Notes: generated from the letters alone by a model not told the origin. A stretch of 64,000 nt of DNA from Sinohyriopsis cumingii (GCA_028554795.2 CM068830.1:47816227-47880226), one strand, 5' to 3'. Counted from the stretch's first letter, positions 1 to 13,475 are shown. Made by a program: numbers and translations.

Positions 1-3000
1 ATAATAACAAGCTTCTTGTTCTTCTTGTAATCTACAGGACGATAAAATAATACAAGCTTCATATTCTTCTTGTAGTCTATAGGATGATGAAATAATGGCA
101 AGCTTTATATTCTTCGTGTAGTCTACAGGAAGATGAAGTAATGACAAACTCCATGTTCTTCTTGTCGTCTACAAAACGATGAAGTAATGACAAACACCAT
201 GTTCTTGTAGTCTACAGGAAGATGAAATAATGACAGACTCCATGTTCTACTTGTATTCTACAGGAAGATGAAATAATAACAAGCTTCATGTTCTTGCAGT
301 CTTCAGGAAGATGAAATAATAGCAAGCTGCATGTTCTTCTTTTAGTCTATAGGAAGATGAAGTAATGACAAACTCCATGTTCTTCTTGTAGTCTACAGGA
401 AGATGAAGTAATAAGAAACTCCATGTTCTTCTTGTAGTCTACAGGAAGATGAAGCAATAGCAAGATCCATGTTCTTTTCGTAGTCTACATGAAGATTAAA
501 TAATAACAAGCTTCATATATTTCTTGTAGCCTACATGAAGATGAAATAATAGGAAGCTTCATATTCTTCTTGTATTCTACAGGAAGATGAAATAATAAAA
601 AGCTTCATGTTCTTCTTGTAGTCTACAGGAAGATGAAGTAATGACAAATTCCATGTTCTTGTTGTAGTCTACAGGAGGATGAAGTAATGACAAACTCCAT
701 GTTCTTCTTGTAGTCTACAGGAAGATGAAATAATAACAAGCTTCTTGTACTTGTATTCTACAGGAAGATGAAATAATAGCAGGCTTCATATTCTTCTTGT
801 AGTCTACAGGAAGATGAAGTAATGACAAACTCCATGTTCTTCTTGTAGTCTACAGGAAGATCAAAAAAATGACAAGCTTCATGTTCTTCTTGTATTAGGC
901 AGGAATTTGAAATGATAATAAGCTTCTTATACTTTTTGTAGTCTATAGGAGGATGAAATAATAGCAATCTTCTTCTTCTTCTTGTAGTCTACAGGAAGAT
1001 GAAATAATAACAAGCTTCATGTTCTTCTTGTAGTCTTCTGGAAGATGAAGTAATGACAAACTCTATGTTCGTCTTCCAGTCTACAGGAAGATGAAATAAT
1101 AACAAGCGTCTTGTTCTTCTTTTGTTCTACAGGAAGATGAAATAATAGCAAGATTCATGTTCTTCTTGTCCTCTACAAGAAGATGACGTAATGACAAACT
1201 CCACGTTCTTCTTGTAGTCTACAGGAAGATGAAATAATAACAAGCTTCTTGTTCTTCTTTTATTCTACAGGGTGATGAAATAATAGCAAGCTTCAGGTTC
1301 TTCTTGTCGTCTACAGGAAGATGAAGTAATGACAAACTCCACGTTCTTCTTGTAGTCTACAGGAGGATGAAGTAATGACAAACTTCATGTTCTTCTTGTA
1401 TTCTACAGGAAGATGAAATAATAACAAGCTTCATGTTCTTGTTGTATACTGCAGGAAGATGAAATAATAATAAGGTTCTTGTTCTTCTTGTAGTCTATAG
1501 GAGGATGAAATAATAGCAAGCTTCTTGTTCTTCTTGTAGTCTACAGGAAGGTGAAGTAATGACAGACTCCTTGTTCTTCTTGTAGTCTACCGGACGATGA
1601 AATAATTACAAGCTTCATATTCTTCTTGTATTCTACAGGAAGATGAAATCATAAGAAGCTTCATGTTCTTCTTGTAATCTATAGGAAGATGACATAATAG
1701 CAAGCTTCTTGTTCTTCTTGTAGTCTACAGGAAGATTAAATAATAACAAGCTTCTTGTTCTTCTTCTATTCTACAGGAAGATGAAATAATAACAAGCTTC
1801 TTGTTCTTCTTGTAATCTATAGGAATATGAAGTAATAGCAAGCATCTTGTTCTTCTTGTAGTCTACAGGAAGATGAAATAATAACAAGCTTCATGTTCTT
1901 CTTGTATTCTACAGGAAGATGAAATAATAACAAGCTTCTTTTTCTTCTTGTAGTCTATAGGAAGATGAAATAATCGCAAGCTTCATATTTTTCTTGTAGT
2001 CTATAGGAAGATGAAATAATAACAAGCTTCATATTGTTCTTGTAGTCTACAGGAAGATGAATAAATGACAAACTCCATGTTCTTCTTGTAGTCTACAAGA
2101 AGATGAAATAATGACAAACTCCATGTCCTTCTTGTATTCTGCAGGAAGATTAAATAATAAGAAGTTTCATGTTCTTGTTGCAGTCTTCAGGAAGATGAAA
2201 TAATGGCAAGCTGCATGTTCTACTTGTAGTCTGCAGGAAGATGAAGTAATTACAAACTCCACGTTCTTCTTGTAATCTACAGGAAAATGAAATAATAACA
2301 AGCTTCTTGTTCTTGTATTCTACAGGAAGATGAAATAGTAGCAGGCTTCATATTCTTCTTGTAGTCTACAGGAAGATGAAGTAATGACAAACTCCATGTT
2401 CTTCTTGTAGTCTACAGGAAGATCAAAATAATGACAAGCTTCATGTTCTTCTTGTATTAGGCAGGAAGTTGAAATAATAATAAGCTTCTTGTTCTTTTTG
2501 TAGTCTATAGGAGGATGAAGTAATGACAAACTCCATGTTCTTGTTGTAGTCTACAGGAGGATGAAGTAATGACAAACTCCATGTTCTTCTTGTAGTCTAC
2601 AGGAAGATGAAATAATAACAAGCTTCTTGTTCTTGTGTTCTACAGGAAGATGAAATAATAGCAGGCTTCATATTCTTATTGTAGTCTACAGGAAGATGAA
2701 GTAATGACAAACTCCATGTTCTTCTTGTAGTCTACAGAAGATGAAATAATAACAAGCTTCTTGTTCTTCTTGTATTCTACAGGAAGATGAAATAATAGCA
2801 GGCTTCATATTCTTCTTGTAGTCTACAGGAAGATGAAGTAATGACAAACTCCACATTCTTCTTGTAGTCTACAGGAAGATCAAAGAATGACAAGCTTCAT
2901 GTTCTTGTATTCTGCAGGAAGATGAAATAATAATAAGCTTCTTGTTCTTCTTGTAGTCTATAGGAGGATGAAATAATTGCAATCTTCTTGTTCTTCTTGT

Positions 3001-5870
3001 AGTCTACAGGAAGATGAAATAATAACAAGCTTCATGTGTTTCTTGCCGTCTACAGGAAGATGAAGTAATGACAAACTCCACGTTCTTCTTGTTGTCTACA
3101 GGAGGATGAAGTAATGACAACTCCATGTTCTTCTTATAGTCTACAGAAAGATGAAATAATAACAAGCTTCTTGTTCTTCTTTTATTCTACAGGAAGATGA
3201 AATACTAGCAAGCTTCAGTTCTTCTTGTCGTCTACAGGAAGATGAGGTAATGACAAACTCCACGTTCTTCTTGTATTCTACAAGAAGATGAAATAATAAC
3301 AAACTCCATGTTCTTTTTGTAGTCTACAGGAAGATGAAATAATAACAAGCTTCATGTTCTTGTTGTATTCTGCAGGAAGATGAAATAATAAGAAGCTTCT
3401 TGTTCTTACTGTAGTCTATAGGAGGATGAAATAATAGCAAGCTTATTGTTCTTCTTGTAGTCTACACCAAGGTGAAGTAATGACAAACTCCATGTTCTTC
3501 TTGTGGTCTACCGGACGATGAAATAATTACAAGCTTCATGTTCTTCTTGTAATCTATAGGAAGATGACATAATAGCAAGCTTCTTGTTCTTCTTGTAGTC
3601 TACAGGAAGATGAAATAATAAGAAGCTTCATGTTCTTCTTCTATTCTACAGGAAGATGAAATAATTACAAGCTTCATGTTCTTCTTGTAATCTATAGGAA
3701 GATGAAATAATAGCAAGCATCTTGTTCTTCTTGTAGTCTACAGGAAGATTAAATAATAACAAACTCCATGTTATTCTTGTAGTCTACAGGAAGATGAAAT
3801 AATAGCAAGCTTCATGTTCTTCTTATATTCTACAGGAAGATGAAATAATAGCAAGCTTCTTGTTCATCTTGTAGTCTATAGGAAGATGAAATCATAGCAA
3901 GCATCTTGTTCTTCTTGTAGTCTACAGGAAGATGAAGTAATGACAAACTCCATGTTCTTCTTGTTGTCTACAGGAAGATGAAATAATAGCAAGCTTCATA
4001 TTCTTCTTGTAGTCTACAGGAAGATGAAGTAATGACAAACTCAATGTCCTTCTTGTAGTCTACAGGAAGATGAATAAATAACAAACTCCATTTTCATCTT
4101 GTAGTCTAGAATAAGATGAAATAATGACAAACTCCATGTCCTTCTTGTATTCTACAGTACGATGAAATAATAACAAGCTTCATGTTCTTCTTGCAGTCTT
4201 CAGGAAGATGAAATAATGGCAAGCTGCATGTTCTTCTTGTAGCCTATAGGAAGATGAAGTAATTACAAACACCATGTTCTTCTTGTAGTCTGCAGGAAGA
4301 TGAAGTAATGACAAACTCCATGTTCTTCTTGTATTCTTGAGGAAGATGAAATAATAACAAGCTTCTTGTTCTTCTTGTAGTCTGCAGGAAGCTGAAATAA
4401 TACAAGCTTCATATTCTTCTTGTAGTCTATAGGATGATGAAATAATAGCAAGCTTTATATTATTCGTGTAGTCTACAGGAAGATGAAGTAGTGAGAAACT
4501 CCATGTTCTTCTTGTAGTCTACAGGAAGATGAAGTAATGACAAACTCCATGTTCTTCTTGTTGTCTACAGGAAGATGAAGTAATGACAAACTCCATGTTC
4601 TTCTTGTAGGCTACAGGAAGATGAAATAATAAGAAGCTTCATGTTCTTGCAGTCTTCAGGAAGATGAAATAATAGCAAGCTCCATGTTCTTCTTTTAGTC
4701 TATAGGAAGATGAAGTAATGAGAAACTCCATGTTCTTCTTATAGTCTACAGGAAGATGAAGTAATGACAAACTCCATGTTCTTGTAGTTTACAGGAAGAT
4801 GAAGTAATAGCAAGATCCTTATTCTTTTCGTGGTCTACATGAAGATGAAATAATAACAAGCTTCATATTCTTCTTGTAGTCTACAGGAAGATGAAGTAAT
4901 AGCAAGCTTCATATTCTTCTTGTATTCTACAGGAAAATGAAATAATAGCAAGCATCATGTTCTTCTTGTAGTCTACGGGAAGCTGAAGTAATGACAAACT
5001 GCATGTTCTTGTTGTAGTCTACAGGAGGATGAAGTAATGACAAACTCCATGTTCTTCTTGTAGTCTACAGGAAGATGAAATAATAACAAGCTTCTTGTTC
5101 TTCTTGTATTCTACAGGAAGATGAAATAATAGTAGGCTTCATATTCTTCTTGTAGTCTACAGGAAGATAAAGTAATGACAAGCTTGATGTTCTTCTTGTA
5201 TTCTGCAGGAAGATGAAATAATAATAAGCTTGTTGTTCTTCTTGTAGTCTATAGGAGGATGAAATAATAGCAATCTTCTTGTTCTTCTTGTAGTCTACAG
5301 GAAGGTGAAGTAATTACAAACTCCACGTTCTTCTTGTATTCTACAGGAAGATGAAATAATAACAAACTCCTTGTTCTTCTTGTAGTCTGCAGGAAGATGT
5401 GATAATAACAAGCTTCATGTTCTTCTTGTATTCTGCAGGAAGATGAAATAATAAGAAGCTTCTTGTTCTTCTTGTAGTCTATAGGAAGATGAAATAATAG
5501 CAAGCTTCATGTTCTTCTTGTAGTCTACTGGAAGATGAAATAATGACAAACTCCATGTTCTTCTTGTAGTCTACAGGACGATGAAATAATAACGAGCTTC
5601 ATGTTCTTCTTGTGTTCTACAGGAAGATGAAGTAATGACAAACTCCTTGTTCTTCTTGTACTCTATAGGACGATGAAATAATAACAAGCTTCATATTCTT
5701 CTTGTATTCTACAGCAAGATGAAATAATAGCAAGCTTCTTGTTCTTCTTGTAGTCTACAGGAAGATGAAGTAATGACAAACTCCATGTTCTTCTTGTAGT
5801 CTACAGGACGATGAAATAATTGCAAGCTTCATGTTCTTCTTGTAGTCTTCAGGAAGGTGGAGTGATGATG
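1..5870. repeat. Satellite array, about 46-bp unit
   Basis: A nearly uninterrupted tandem array fills the first 5.87 kb. The period is 46 bp, measured between successive AACTCC words at 371 and 417, which gives roughly 125 units. Each unit carries the core GTCTACAGGAAGATGAA and ends in TTCTTCTTGTA. Two variants alternate. One has AATAACAAGCTTCATGTTC, with a HindIII site. The other has GTAATGACAAACTCCATG. Blocks of units recur as higher-order repeats: the stretches near 758-967 and 2320-2529 are almost identical and 1562 bp apart. Open frames on the minus strand arise only because the unit has few stops. The array is cut by the window start and decays at about 5850. Confidence 0.95.
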
Positions 5871-6600
5871 TGCACCATGTCTTCATTGTTGTCTATTAGA
5901 ATAGGAGGATATTCCAAGTTTCGTCAAAAAATTATGCTTTTCAAAACGCCGTTTTCTTCAGAATAGTTTAGTACCGTTACCAAAATAAAAACAACAAATG
6001 TTAATAGGACAAAAGAAGTACATTTCATCCTCGAATTCATATCATGAACATTTTAGACTGCTTTATTTAAAGTCTTTACCGTAGTTTAAGGGGCAAAAGT
6101 TGTGAAAATATGTTTTATCCACTAACGTGCTAATAGGGTTGACGAACGAACAAACTAACGCGTAGGTATTAAAATCAAAATATGCCTAATGTTTGTTTTA
6201 TTTTTGAATTTTCTTCTGCTCTTTACAATTTATTATGATTTTATATTGTTTCTTACATTTACTGGCGCTTACAACCAAACTGGTTTTTGGATATTATTTC
6301 CTGGATAAGAAGTCGATTCCTTCGTGACGATTCAGATAATGCTTCAAATATTGACGAGTTACAATTTGCACAAATACTTTGATTTTGTTGTTTTACTTAG
6401 TACTACCTTGGTTTAAATACAGTGTGTTAGAGTGGTGACATTTCGTATGGGTGTCCCTTGTTTCAACATAACTACTGCATACCTCCTTGATACAAAGAAA
6501 GTATAGGAAAAAAAAACGGGGGTGGTGATGCTGTGTCCTGTCCAAATTTAAGAATGTACGTGAACGAAGACATTCATTTCTCGATCGGTCTCATTAAATA

Positions 6601-6680
6601 TCTCATTTGTTATTTATGAGTTCCATTTATCATTTACGTGTTCCGTTTGTCATTTACGTGTCCCATTTGTCATTTAAACA
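6601..6680. repeat. Four tandem copies of a 20-bp repeat
   Basis: Four consecutive 20-bp units follow the pattern TCCCATTTGTCATTTACGTG with a few substitutions per copy. There is no coding potential. It is a local minisatellite upstream of the gene. Confidence 0.8.
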
Positions 6681-7204
6681 GAATTGAGCTATTAAAAGTT
6701 TTCATATGACCGTTATTTCTTGTTTAAAAAGATTTACCAATAAATTATATTATGTGGGAGAAAAGGTAGAAGTATCTAAAACTGTACAGACTTCGCTCAT
6801 ATATCTCCATGGTCACTTTGGAAAATATTTGATACTGTACATTGCATACCTTTTTAAAAATATTTCAGATTGGCATGACACAAAAATGACGTCTGAAGAC
6901 ACGATAATGCTTTAATAGGAACAAATACAGGACGCACCTGCTATACCTAACTAACTGCCAATGAACGGTGTAGTTTGCATGCAGATAAATATAACTAATG
7001 TGAAGGAATTGAAACCATAGAAATGTGAAAATAGAGTCTCGTAAATGTGTGGTTCTTTGTTTGACCATTGGAAAATGACTTATGGTGTTAGCATGTTTTT
7101 GAGAACCCTTCATTGACAACAATTCTTTTGTGCGAGTCCATTGCAAATATTGGCGAAAGACCGAGGAAAATTGTTATATAAATCACGTGAAAGGAACTTC
7201 TGAT

Positions 7205-7232
7205 GTACTTCGTAATATCCGATATTTCATTA
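7205..7232 (+). repeat. 28-bp direct repeat, copy 1
   Basis: The sequence begins GTACTTCGTAATATCC and is identical over 28 bp to 7756-7783. It lies just before the (ATT)n tract. Confidence 0.85.
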
Positions 7233-7261
7233 AACCTGATTTCGTTTTAAATGGAGTTTAC

Positions 7262-7287
7262 ATTATTATTATTATGATGATGAAGCA

Positions 7288-7329
<42 letters not shown>

Positions 7330-7341
7330 GTTATTATTATT
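7262..7341. repeat. (ATT)n microsatellite
   Basis: ATT/TAT trinucleotide run interrupted near 7276-7288 and 7330. Confidence 0.9.
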
Positions 7342-7755
7342 TAAAGCGATGTCGGTCAGAGTAAAACTGCAAGTGGCCCTGTTTCACTACAGCCAGCCCT
7401 CCATCATTCATCAACCCTTGCGCTACAGACACATACAGCTGAATTACAGACTCCCATAACAAGAGGTGAGTGTAATCATCACTTTATCACCGATTTAAGA
7501 AACATATCAGTATGTTTGAAAGTTATCTATATAGAGGTTTATTGCCATCCCGTACCCCCATTTGTGTAGCTATATGCATTGAATAGTAATAATTTGTACT
7601 CCCTGTTAAAGCAATTACGTTACATTGACAGAAATGTAAGAAATATGTACTACTTTAAAATGTTAATAACAGTAGTTGCGTTTTTCCCAATATTGGAGCA
7701 TATGCAAAATGAAGTAAGCGCAGAAGTGCGCGAGTTCGAATATGTGTGTGTGTGT

Positions 7756-7779
7756 GTACTTCGTAATATCCGATATTTC

Positions 7780-7783
<4 letters not shown>
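7756..7783 (+). repeat. 28-bp direct repeat, copy 2
   Basis: Exact second copy of 7205-7232. It is followed at once by the (TA)n tract, so both copies border a microsatellite. Confidence 0.85.

Positions 7784-7867
<84 letters not shown>
7782..7867. repeat. (TA)n microsatellite
   Basis: About 43 perfect TA units, preceded by a short (TG)n run at 7744-7757. Confidence 0.95.
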
Positions 7868-7872
<5 letters not shown>

Positions 7873-7993
7873 TTACTTGAAAGTGCTTTTATGTCCGTAA
7901 ACAGAAATTACCAATCAGCCATTCAAATAATCATTCAGTCAGTCAACTATCACATCACAGAAAACGCTCATTCTTTATTTTATGCTGCACCAG

Positions 7994-8227
7994 GTATGCT
8001 GCAAAGACAGAATACTAAAGAGAGGCTGTTAAGATCGTCAGCCATGTCAAAGGAAGAACGTTTAAATGAAATGAAAGCGAAGTTGAAGAAAATTAACGAT
8101 ATGAAAGCGACACTAATGCAGAACCCAACAGTGTCGGCATCTTACATGGCTCTTCATGGCAACGTCAACATTGAATGTCCATCATCTGCTAAGATCGTCA
8201 GAATTTTTACCAGTAGCACGTTCACAG
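7994..8227 (+). CDS. NWD-like protein, coding exon 1 (N-terminus)
   Basis: First recognised coding exon of the NACHT/WD-repeat gene. The frame has Met codons at 7996 and 8044. The second gives MSKEERLNEM, has a G at -3 and is an equally good start. A lysine- and glutamate-rich helical stretch (KAKLKKINDMKATLMQ) is followed by KIVRIFTSSTFT, the usual opening of the DUF4062-like region in NWD1/NWD2 and TEP1-type proteins. A CAG acceptor could precede 7994. The donor is ACAG|GTGTTT at 8228. The exon ends after codon base 1 (G), which joins AT of exon 2 to make the Asp of the conserved FTSSTFTD. Residues 1-77 if Met 7996 is used. The true 5' end is uncertain. Confidence 0.82.
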
Positions 8228-8560
8228 GTGTTTTCTTTGCTTTATTCATATGCATTTTAAGATGGATTGTACTTCACAAATATCTTATTAATCTAACTTT
8301 GATTTCACAGTTTTCTATCTTTGACCTGACGGCGTCAGATTAGATCCTTCAGCAGAGTGATTATGGTGGTTTTAGATTTTTTGGTTGCTTTTCTAGATCA
8401 CACCTCTATTCCTCCTCACTTTGATTTATTTTAGCAAGCAAGCCAAATACTATGCGCAACTCGTGGATTATTAGCATTAATCAAGCAGCTAGAGTCATAT
8501 AGTGATGCTCAGCAGTAACCAACAAAACCGCTATGACATATTGTTGTTGGTTTGTATGTT

Positions 8561-8950
8561 TTACTCGACTTCTATTGTCTGTATATCCGCAACAGCACGG
8601 TTTATTCTTTGCGCTCGGAGTTGTTGGTGATTTTCTACTTCCGCAAATACATTATCGAATTCGACCGCGTTAAGGATTTTATCCTCGAGATCCACCGAAT
8701 ACAGTTTACTAATCGTGTTTACACTACTTTGTGCCGCTGCAAGTAGTTCTGAATAGACACGTATTTGTGTGTGTAATGGAATCGAAATTAATTTTCTAGC
8801 ACCACACGAAACACCGGTTAATATCGATATAGCCTTAACAATAACTCCGAGTGGTGCACCCACTATGATTCTGTCGCAGTGAGTCCTGTCACACCAAGAC
8901 CAACATTTGTTGCTGCTGAAAGCCCGCAAATATACTATACTAACAAGCAC
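8561..8950 (-). pseudogene. Minus-strand frame with hydrophobic glycine-rich segment, Polinton-like element remnant
   Basis: The 129-codon frame has an N-terminal stretch without clear homology, then a small-residue segment near residues 27-50 and a helix-rich C-terminal half. The start codon is not conserved in any way I can judge and the frame may be an internal fragment. It is placed with the Polinton-like remnant because it shares strand and proximity. Confidence 0.35.
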
Positions 8951-10355
8951 ACGCGTTTGTATTTCGTTATCAACGCGGTTCTTTTTGTGATTTCATTTTG
9001 CAGTTGTTGCTCCGCTTCGATTATTTGTTCACGTCGGTAACATTGAGGATCCTTTCCTTCATACTTCTTCTGTTAATAATACAATTACAACCATGTCCGG
9101 ACTCATCACGTCCAGGTGCATTACGCACACGCAGATCTAACAAATTGTCATTCTTTACTGGTACAAATGTCATACAATTATATAAAATATCTTCTTGGGA
9201 AATATTTAAATTTCAGGCGATTTCGCATCTGGGCGTCTAGCGTCATTTTCATTTAAAAACACCTATTACACCTGGATCTTTTGCTTCTAACGAACGTCTT
9301 TGTCCACTAACTATTACCCTAACAAGTCCGTCTTTGCTGAATAACATTGGTGATCTGTCCTTTTTCTTTTAGCTAAGTCAATGTTGGTGTTAAATATTTG
9401 TCAGCGAACATAACCGGAGTAGATACAGTGGTAAATTCCGCTTCGTCTTTGTAAAAGCAATCTCAGAGTAATTTTGCACCTGGTGGTGCAGTCAACGATT
9501 GAGCGTTTTTACGTTCACCTATGATGATTCCAAGCTGACCTTGAGTTGGTAATCCTACCGCTTGCTTTCTATTTGACTCTGAACTATACCGTATTTGAGT
9601 GTATATTAGAGTCTGATAACACCATTCTGAAGCAGATATTCGTCGAAAAGTGGGACAGAATTACAATAGACATTAAGATCCGCTGCCAAGTGGTCTAACA
9701 CCCGGTCGGTAAATTCTGAAACCTCATCACAGTGGTCAGAATCCATCATCTAATCTTAAACACAACTAACAAAGCGTTAAAGAACCAAAGTGGAAAAATG
9801 TTGAACCATTCGAATTGAATCGCTTCGAACGTCTGATGATAATGACTTCGCATATATACTTTATTAACCTTACTGTCTAATTGGTAAGGTGTTGTACGTT
9901 CTCCACACTGGATGTAAGTTATTGAGCGTTGTTACTGAAACCCATTCAACAGAAAAACCACATAAGATGAATAAATACTTTACGGACTTGCGCACCTTTA
10001 AGATTTGAGACTGAGGTATATATAAGCCATTTACATCAGGGAAAATAAGTTGACCTCTTATTAAAGCTGCCAACTAATTACTTTTTTACTGGTGAAATCT
10101 CATTTGGAAGTAATATACAAAATTATTACACGTTGTGGCACATTTGCGATCTGTTATCCATTTACTGTTGTTTTTTTTTTTTGCGGCATTAGCATCATCG
10201 TCACACTCTTTGATAAACGCAACCGACACGCCGCTGTCGATGATTCCACCGTTTTCAGTGGTCTCAACATGTCAACATTAGACTTTTTAAATTTACCGGT
10301 TTGACCTTCAAAATCAAAAGCTCACCACCACAACCATCACGACCAGTAAATTCAA

Positions 10356-11004
10356 TCAAATCCGCGTTCGTGGCAAACCATTTAGCTCCACATCAGCACC
10401 GAGTCCAGCTGAGTAACGTCCATAAACGTTAATTGACATTTTGTATAATATTAAACGTACTTTAATGTGAAGTGTTTGCGGGGTTCGTGGTGAGGAAACA
10501 TTGTTTACTGCCTGTGCATGCAACGCTTCAACAACAAGATGACCACATGTTCGTGTATCCAACTGAGTATAGTGAGTAAAATAATGGTTTCGTCCAGGTC
10601 CATCACTGGGGCGCTAGTGCTCTTTGTTAAATAATTAACAACTTCAACGGGTGGTGCAAAGCCATATGAGTCAAAATACAGTCGATGTCGAGGTGTCTCC
10701 ATATATGTGACCCAGTGAGTTCTGTTGTCAAATTTAGGTCGAGCGTACGTGGCACCATCGATGCAAGTTCATCTCCAGTAAAAACACAACGAAAATGCCT
10801 GGCTGATTCTACCATTAGTAACTCAAGATTTCTCAATGGGTGCATGACCGTCTGCGTTTTGTACTGGGTAATTAAAGACATATTCCCGACGGTATTCGAC
10901 GACTTGTTCCTGGTATTTGATGGCATTTTCCTTTTTATAAACCTATCAAACCCTCTTCCCACTGCCTTTTTCAATGCCATCCTGGACGCAGTTCCGGCAG
11001 CCAT
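10356..11004 (-). pseudogene. Adenain-like cysteine protease remnant
   Basis: Three overlapping minus-strand frames (11004-10627, 10702-10505, 10562-10356) together carry the landmarks of the ULP1/adenain-like maturation protease of Polintons and adintoviruses. There is a GSH motif at the catalytic His position, a YFDSYG segment with following PP, and a TCGHL motif at the catalytic Cys position. At least two frame changes separate them and the residues after GSH differ from the usual W-V, so no working enzyme is encoded. The upstream segment MAAGTASRMALKKAVGRGF may be the end of another protein or the protease N-terminus. Confidence 0.6.
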
Positions 11005-11152
11005 TAACGCCTCAACGAGGATAATTCAAATTAATTGTTTTTATTGCGTTTATTTATTTTATTTTTCCCAGCTGATTCGCTAAGGCCGACCTTTACTTCG
11101 TGATAGGACATTATTATTTAAAGACGTAACAGGTTTAATTACTCTACCGATT

Positions 11153-11166
11153 TCCGCAGGTGTATC
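11153..11166 (+). repeat. Target-site duplication of the SINE, left copy
   Basis: TCCGCAGGTGTATC directly precedes the SINE. It matches 11489-11502 with one mismatch. Confidence 0.85.
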
Positions 11167-11488
11167 ACCGCTCCGGTGGCCGAGTGGTTAGAGCGTCCGC
11201 CTCGGATGCGGGAGGTCGTGGGTTCTATCCCCGGACGAGTCATACCAAAGACTTACAAAAATGGTACTAACAGCTGCCTCTCTTGGCGCTCAGCATTAAG
11301 AGCTTAGTGTTAGGACTGGTCGGCCTGGTGTCACGATAATGTGACTGGATAGGACATCATGCTACATGTCTGCGGCATGGAGCCCCAGTGCTAGACATCA
11401 CTATAAACCGCCGCATTGCAGACATCGTAGTGATATGAGTGAAAAATTGTTAAAGCTACGTTAAAAATCCAAATCACATCACAGCTCA
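11167..11488 (+). mobile_element. tRNA-derived SINE, full length
   Basis: The head is tRNA-like, with an A box TGGCCGAGTGG (11177-11187) and a B box GGTTCTATCCC (11221-11231). The body ends in a tail that includes GAAAAATTGTTAAAGC and an AATCACATCACA end. That tail type is familiar from gastropod and bivalve SINEs. Flanking 14-bp target-site duplications show a retrotransposition event, younger than the Polinton-like element it interrupts. The tRNA-like head shows no convincing full cloverleaf. Confidence 0.88.
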
Positions 11489-11502
11489 TCCGCAGGTGAA
11501 TC
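11489..11502 (+). repeat. Target-site duplication of the SINE, right copy
   Basis: TCCGCAGGTGAATC, the partner of 11153-11166. It marks the 3' end of the SINE. Confidence 0.85.
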
Positions 11503-12696
11503 GAGAGCACTCATTCGATAACTCGTATTCTCCAACAACAGAGTTTGTCAGAAAGTATCGCAGCATGATATCGATAACTATAGGCAGGTTCGACGTGAAT
11601 TCGTCTTTGTTTTGTAGATGTTGTACCATTGCGGGTCAATCTAGGCAACCAAGGTAGTCGTTGGTATCATCTATTGCAATGAAACGAATTTCGTCTGTGC
11701 TTAGAGATTGCAAAAATCACGGCAGCATTTGGAACCGTTCGATGGTTGGAATATTGGCTGTGTCTACCTTGAATGACAAAATCGACGCTGGTATGACTGT
11801 GTTTAGATTTTTGAATCTGAACACATTGAGTGCATTCGGTTCATTTTGCAGTATAGATTTTAGATCGGTACAGAGATGGTACTGGTCCATTGTACGGAGT
11901 CGTAGAATCAATACGAGCATATAGGGCATAAGGCAAACTGTTTATAGATGGATGTACGCGAATATTGGAGAGAATTGCTTTTGCTCCTGGTCCGGCAGCA
12001 GATAAGGCAGCTCCTCCTCCTCGTGTATGCATGCGATACCTGGATATCGGATATCGGAGAGAAGACGCCATAGGTATCGACCGTCTACAAATATATCGGA
12101 TACTGGATGTAATTCTGTCCGAAGATTGTCGGTTTCGCCTTTGTGGAAGATTTGCTATATCCGACGCATGCTTATCGTGGTATATGTTTTTTTTTTAGCA
12201 ATGTGCATCTCCATTTCCTCTCCAGCAGATCGGAAACATCGTGGGAGGTCGCATATGTGTTCGTTGGAATCGTTTCTCCAACTGGATCACATTTCGACCA
12301 CATTATGTTTCGAGCTTTTGTTGTGTATTTTTTATGGTAGTCGAAAAAATAGGCATATTTGTTTATTTCTGGAAATGAAGAATTTTGTTGCTATTTTTTT
12401 TTTTTTTTTTTTTTTTGCTTTTTGTTTGTTTGCTAACATTGTTTTTTATTATACTGGTTTGCAAGATAGTTGAAAAAGTATTTTAAATTAATAATCCATG
12501 GGTTGTACAGAGTACGTGGCTTGCTTGCAAAAATAAGTAATAGTCATTGGGGATAGAGGCGGTGACATAGAAAAGGAACAAAATTCACAAAGCGCCGTGA
12601 TCACTCTACTCCTTCCGTTTCTTCATCTGTCAGTTCACCCATCCACTTGTAAATGACAAACATATCTCCTACTTAACAGTCTTCGGAATGCCATAC

Positions 12697-13475
<779 letters not shown>

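Larger units (their letters stand above)
5871..7993 (+). other. Upstream / possible 5' UTR region of the NWD-like gene
   Basis: This is AT-rich non-coding sequence between the satellite and the first recognised coding exon. It holds a 4 x 20 bp repeat (6601-6680), an (ATT)n tract (7262-7341), a 28-bp duplicated sequence (7205-7232 and 7756-7783) and a (TA)n tract (7782-7867). The promoter and any 5' UTR exon of the gene should lie here or in the missing upstream sequence. I see no clear TATA or initiator element that can be trusted in such AT-rich DNA. Confidence 0.45.
8341..12080 (-). pseudogene. Degraded Polinton/Maverick- or adintovirus-like element, antisense in intron 1
   Basis: Several broken minus-strand frames lie in one orientation. 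In minus-strand order they include 12071-11717, 11004-10356 (protease-like, own entry), 10073-9870, about 9740-9380 and 8950-8561. The last contains a small-residue hydrophobic segment (IIVGAPLGVIVKAISIL) followed by a helical tail. I recall such a layout from proteins of Polinton-like elements in marine invertebrates, but this comes from memory only. Stops and frameshifts are frequent, so the element is dead. The protease remnant is the only part assigned with real support. The other frames are described, not identified. A SINE (11167-11488) has inserted into it. Confidence 0.5.

Noticed and set aside
758..5503. Minus-strand open frames in the satellite (such as 758-967, 2320-2529, 5249-5503)
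   Set aside because: They read repeated residues of the 46-bp unit and change frame with each unit. They are a by-product of the array.
11167..11240. A functional tRNA gene
   Set aside because: Only the A and B boxes are kept. The sequence continues into a SINE body.
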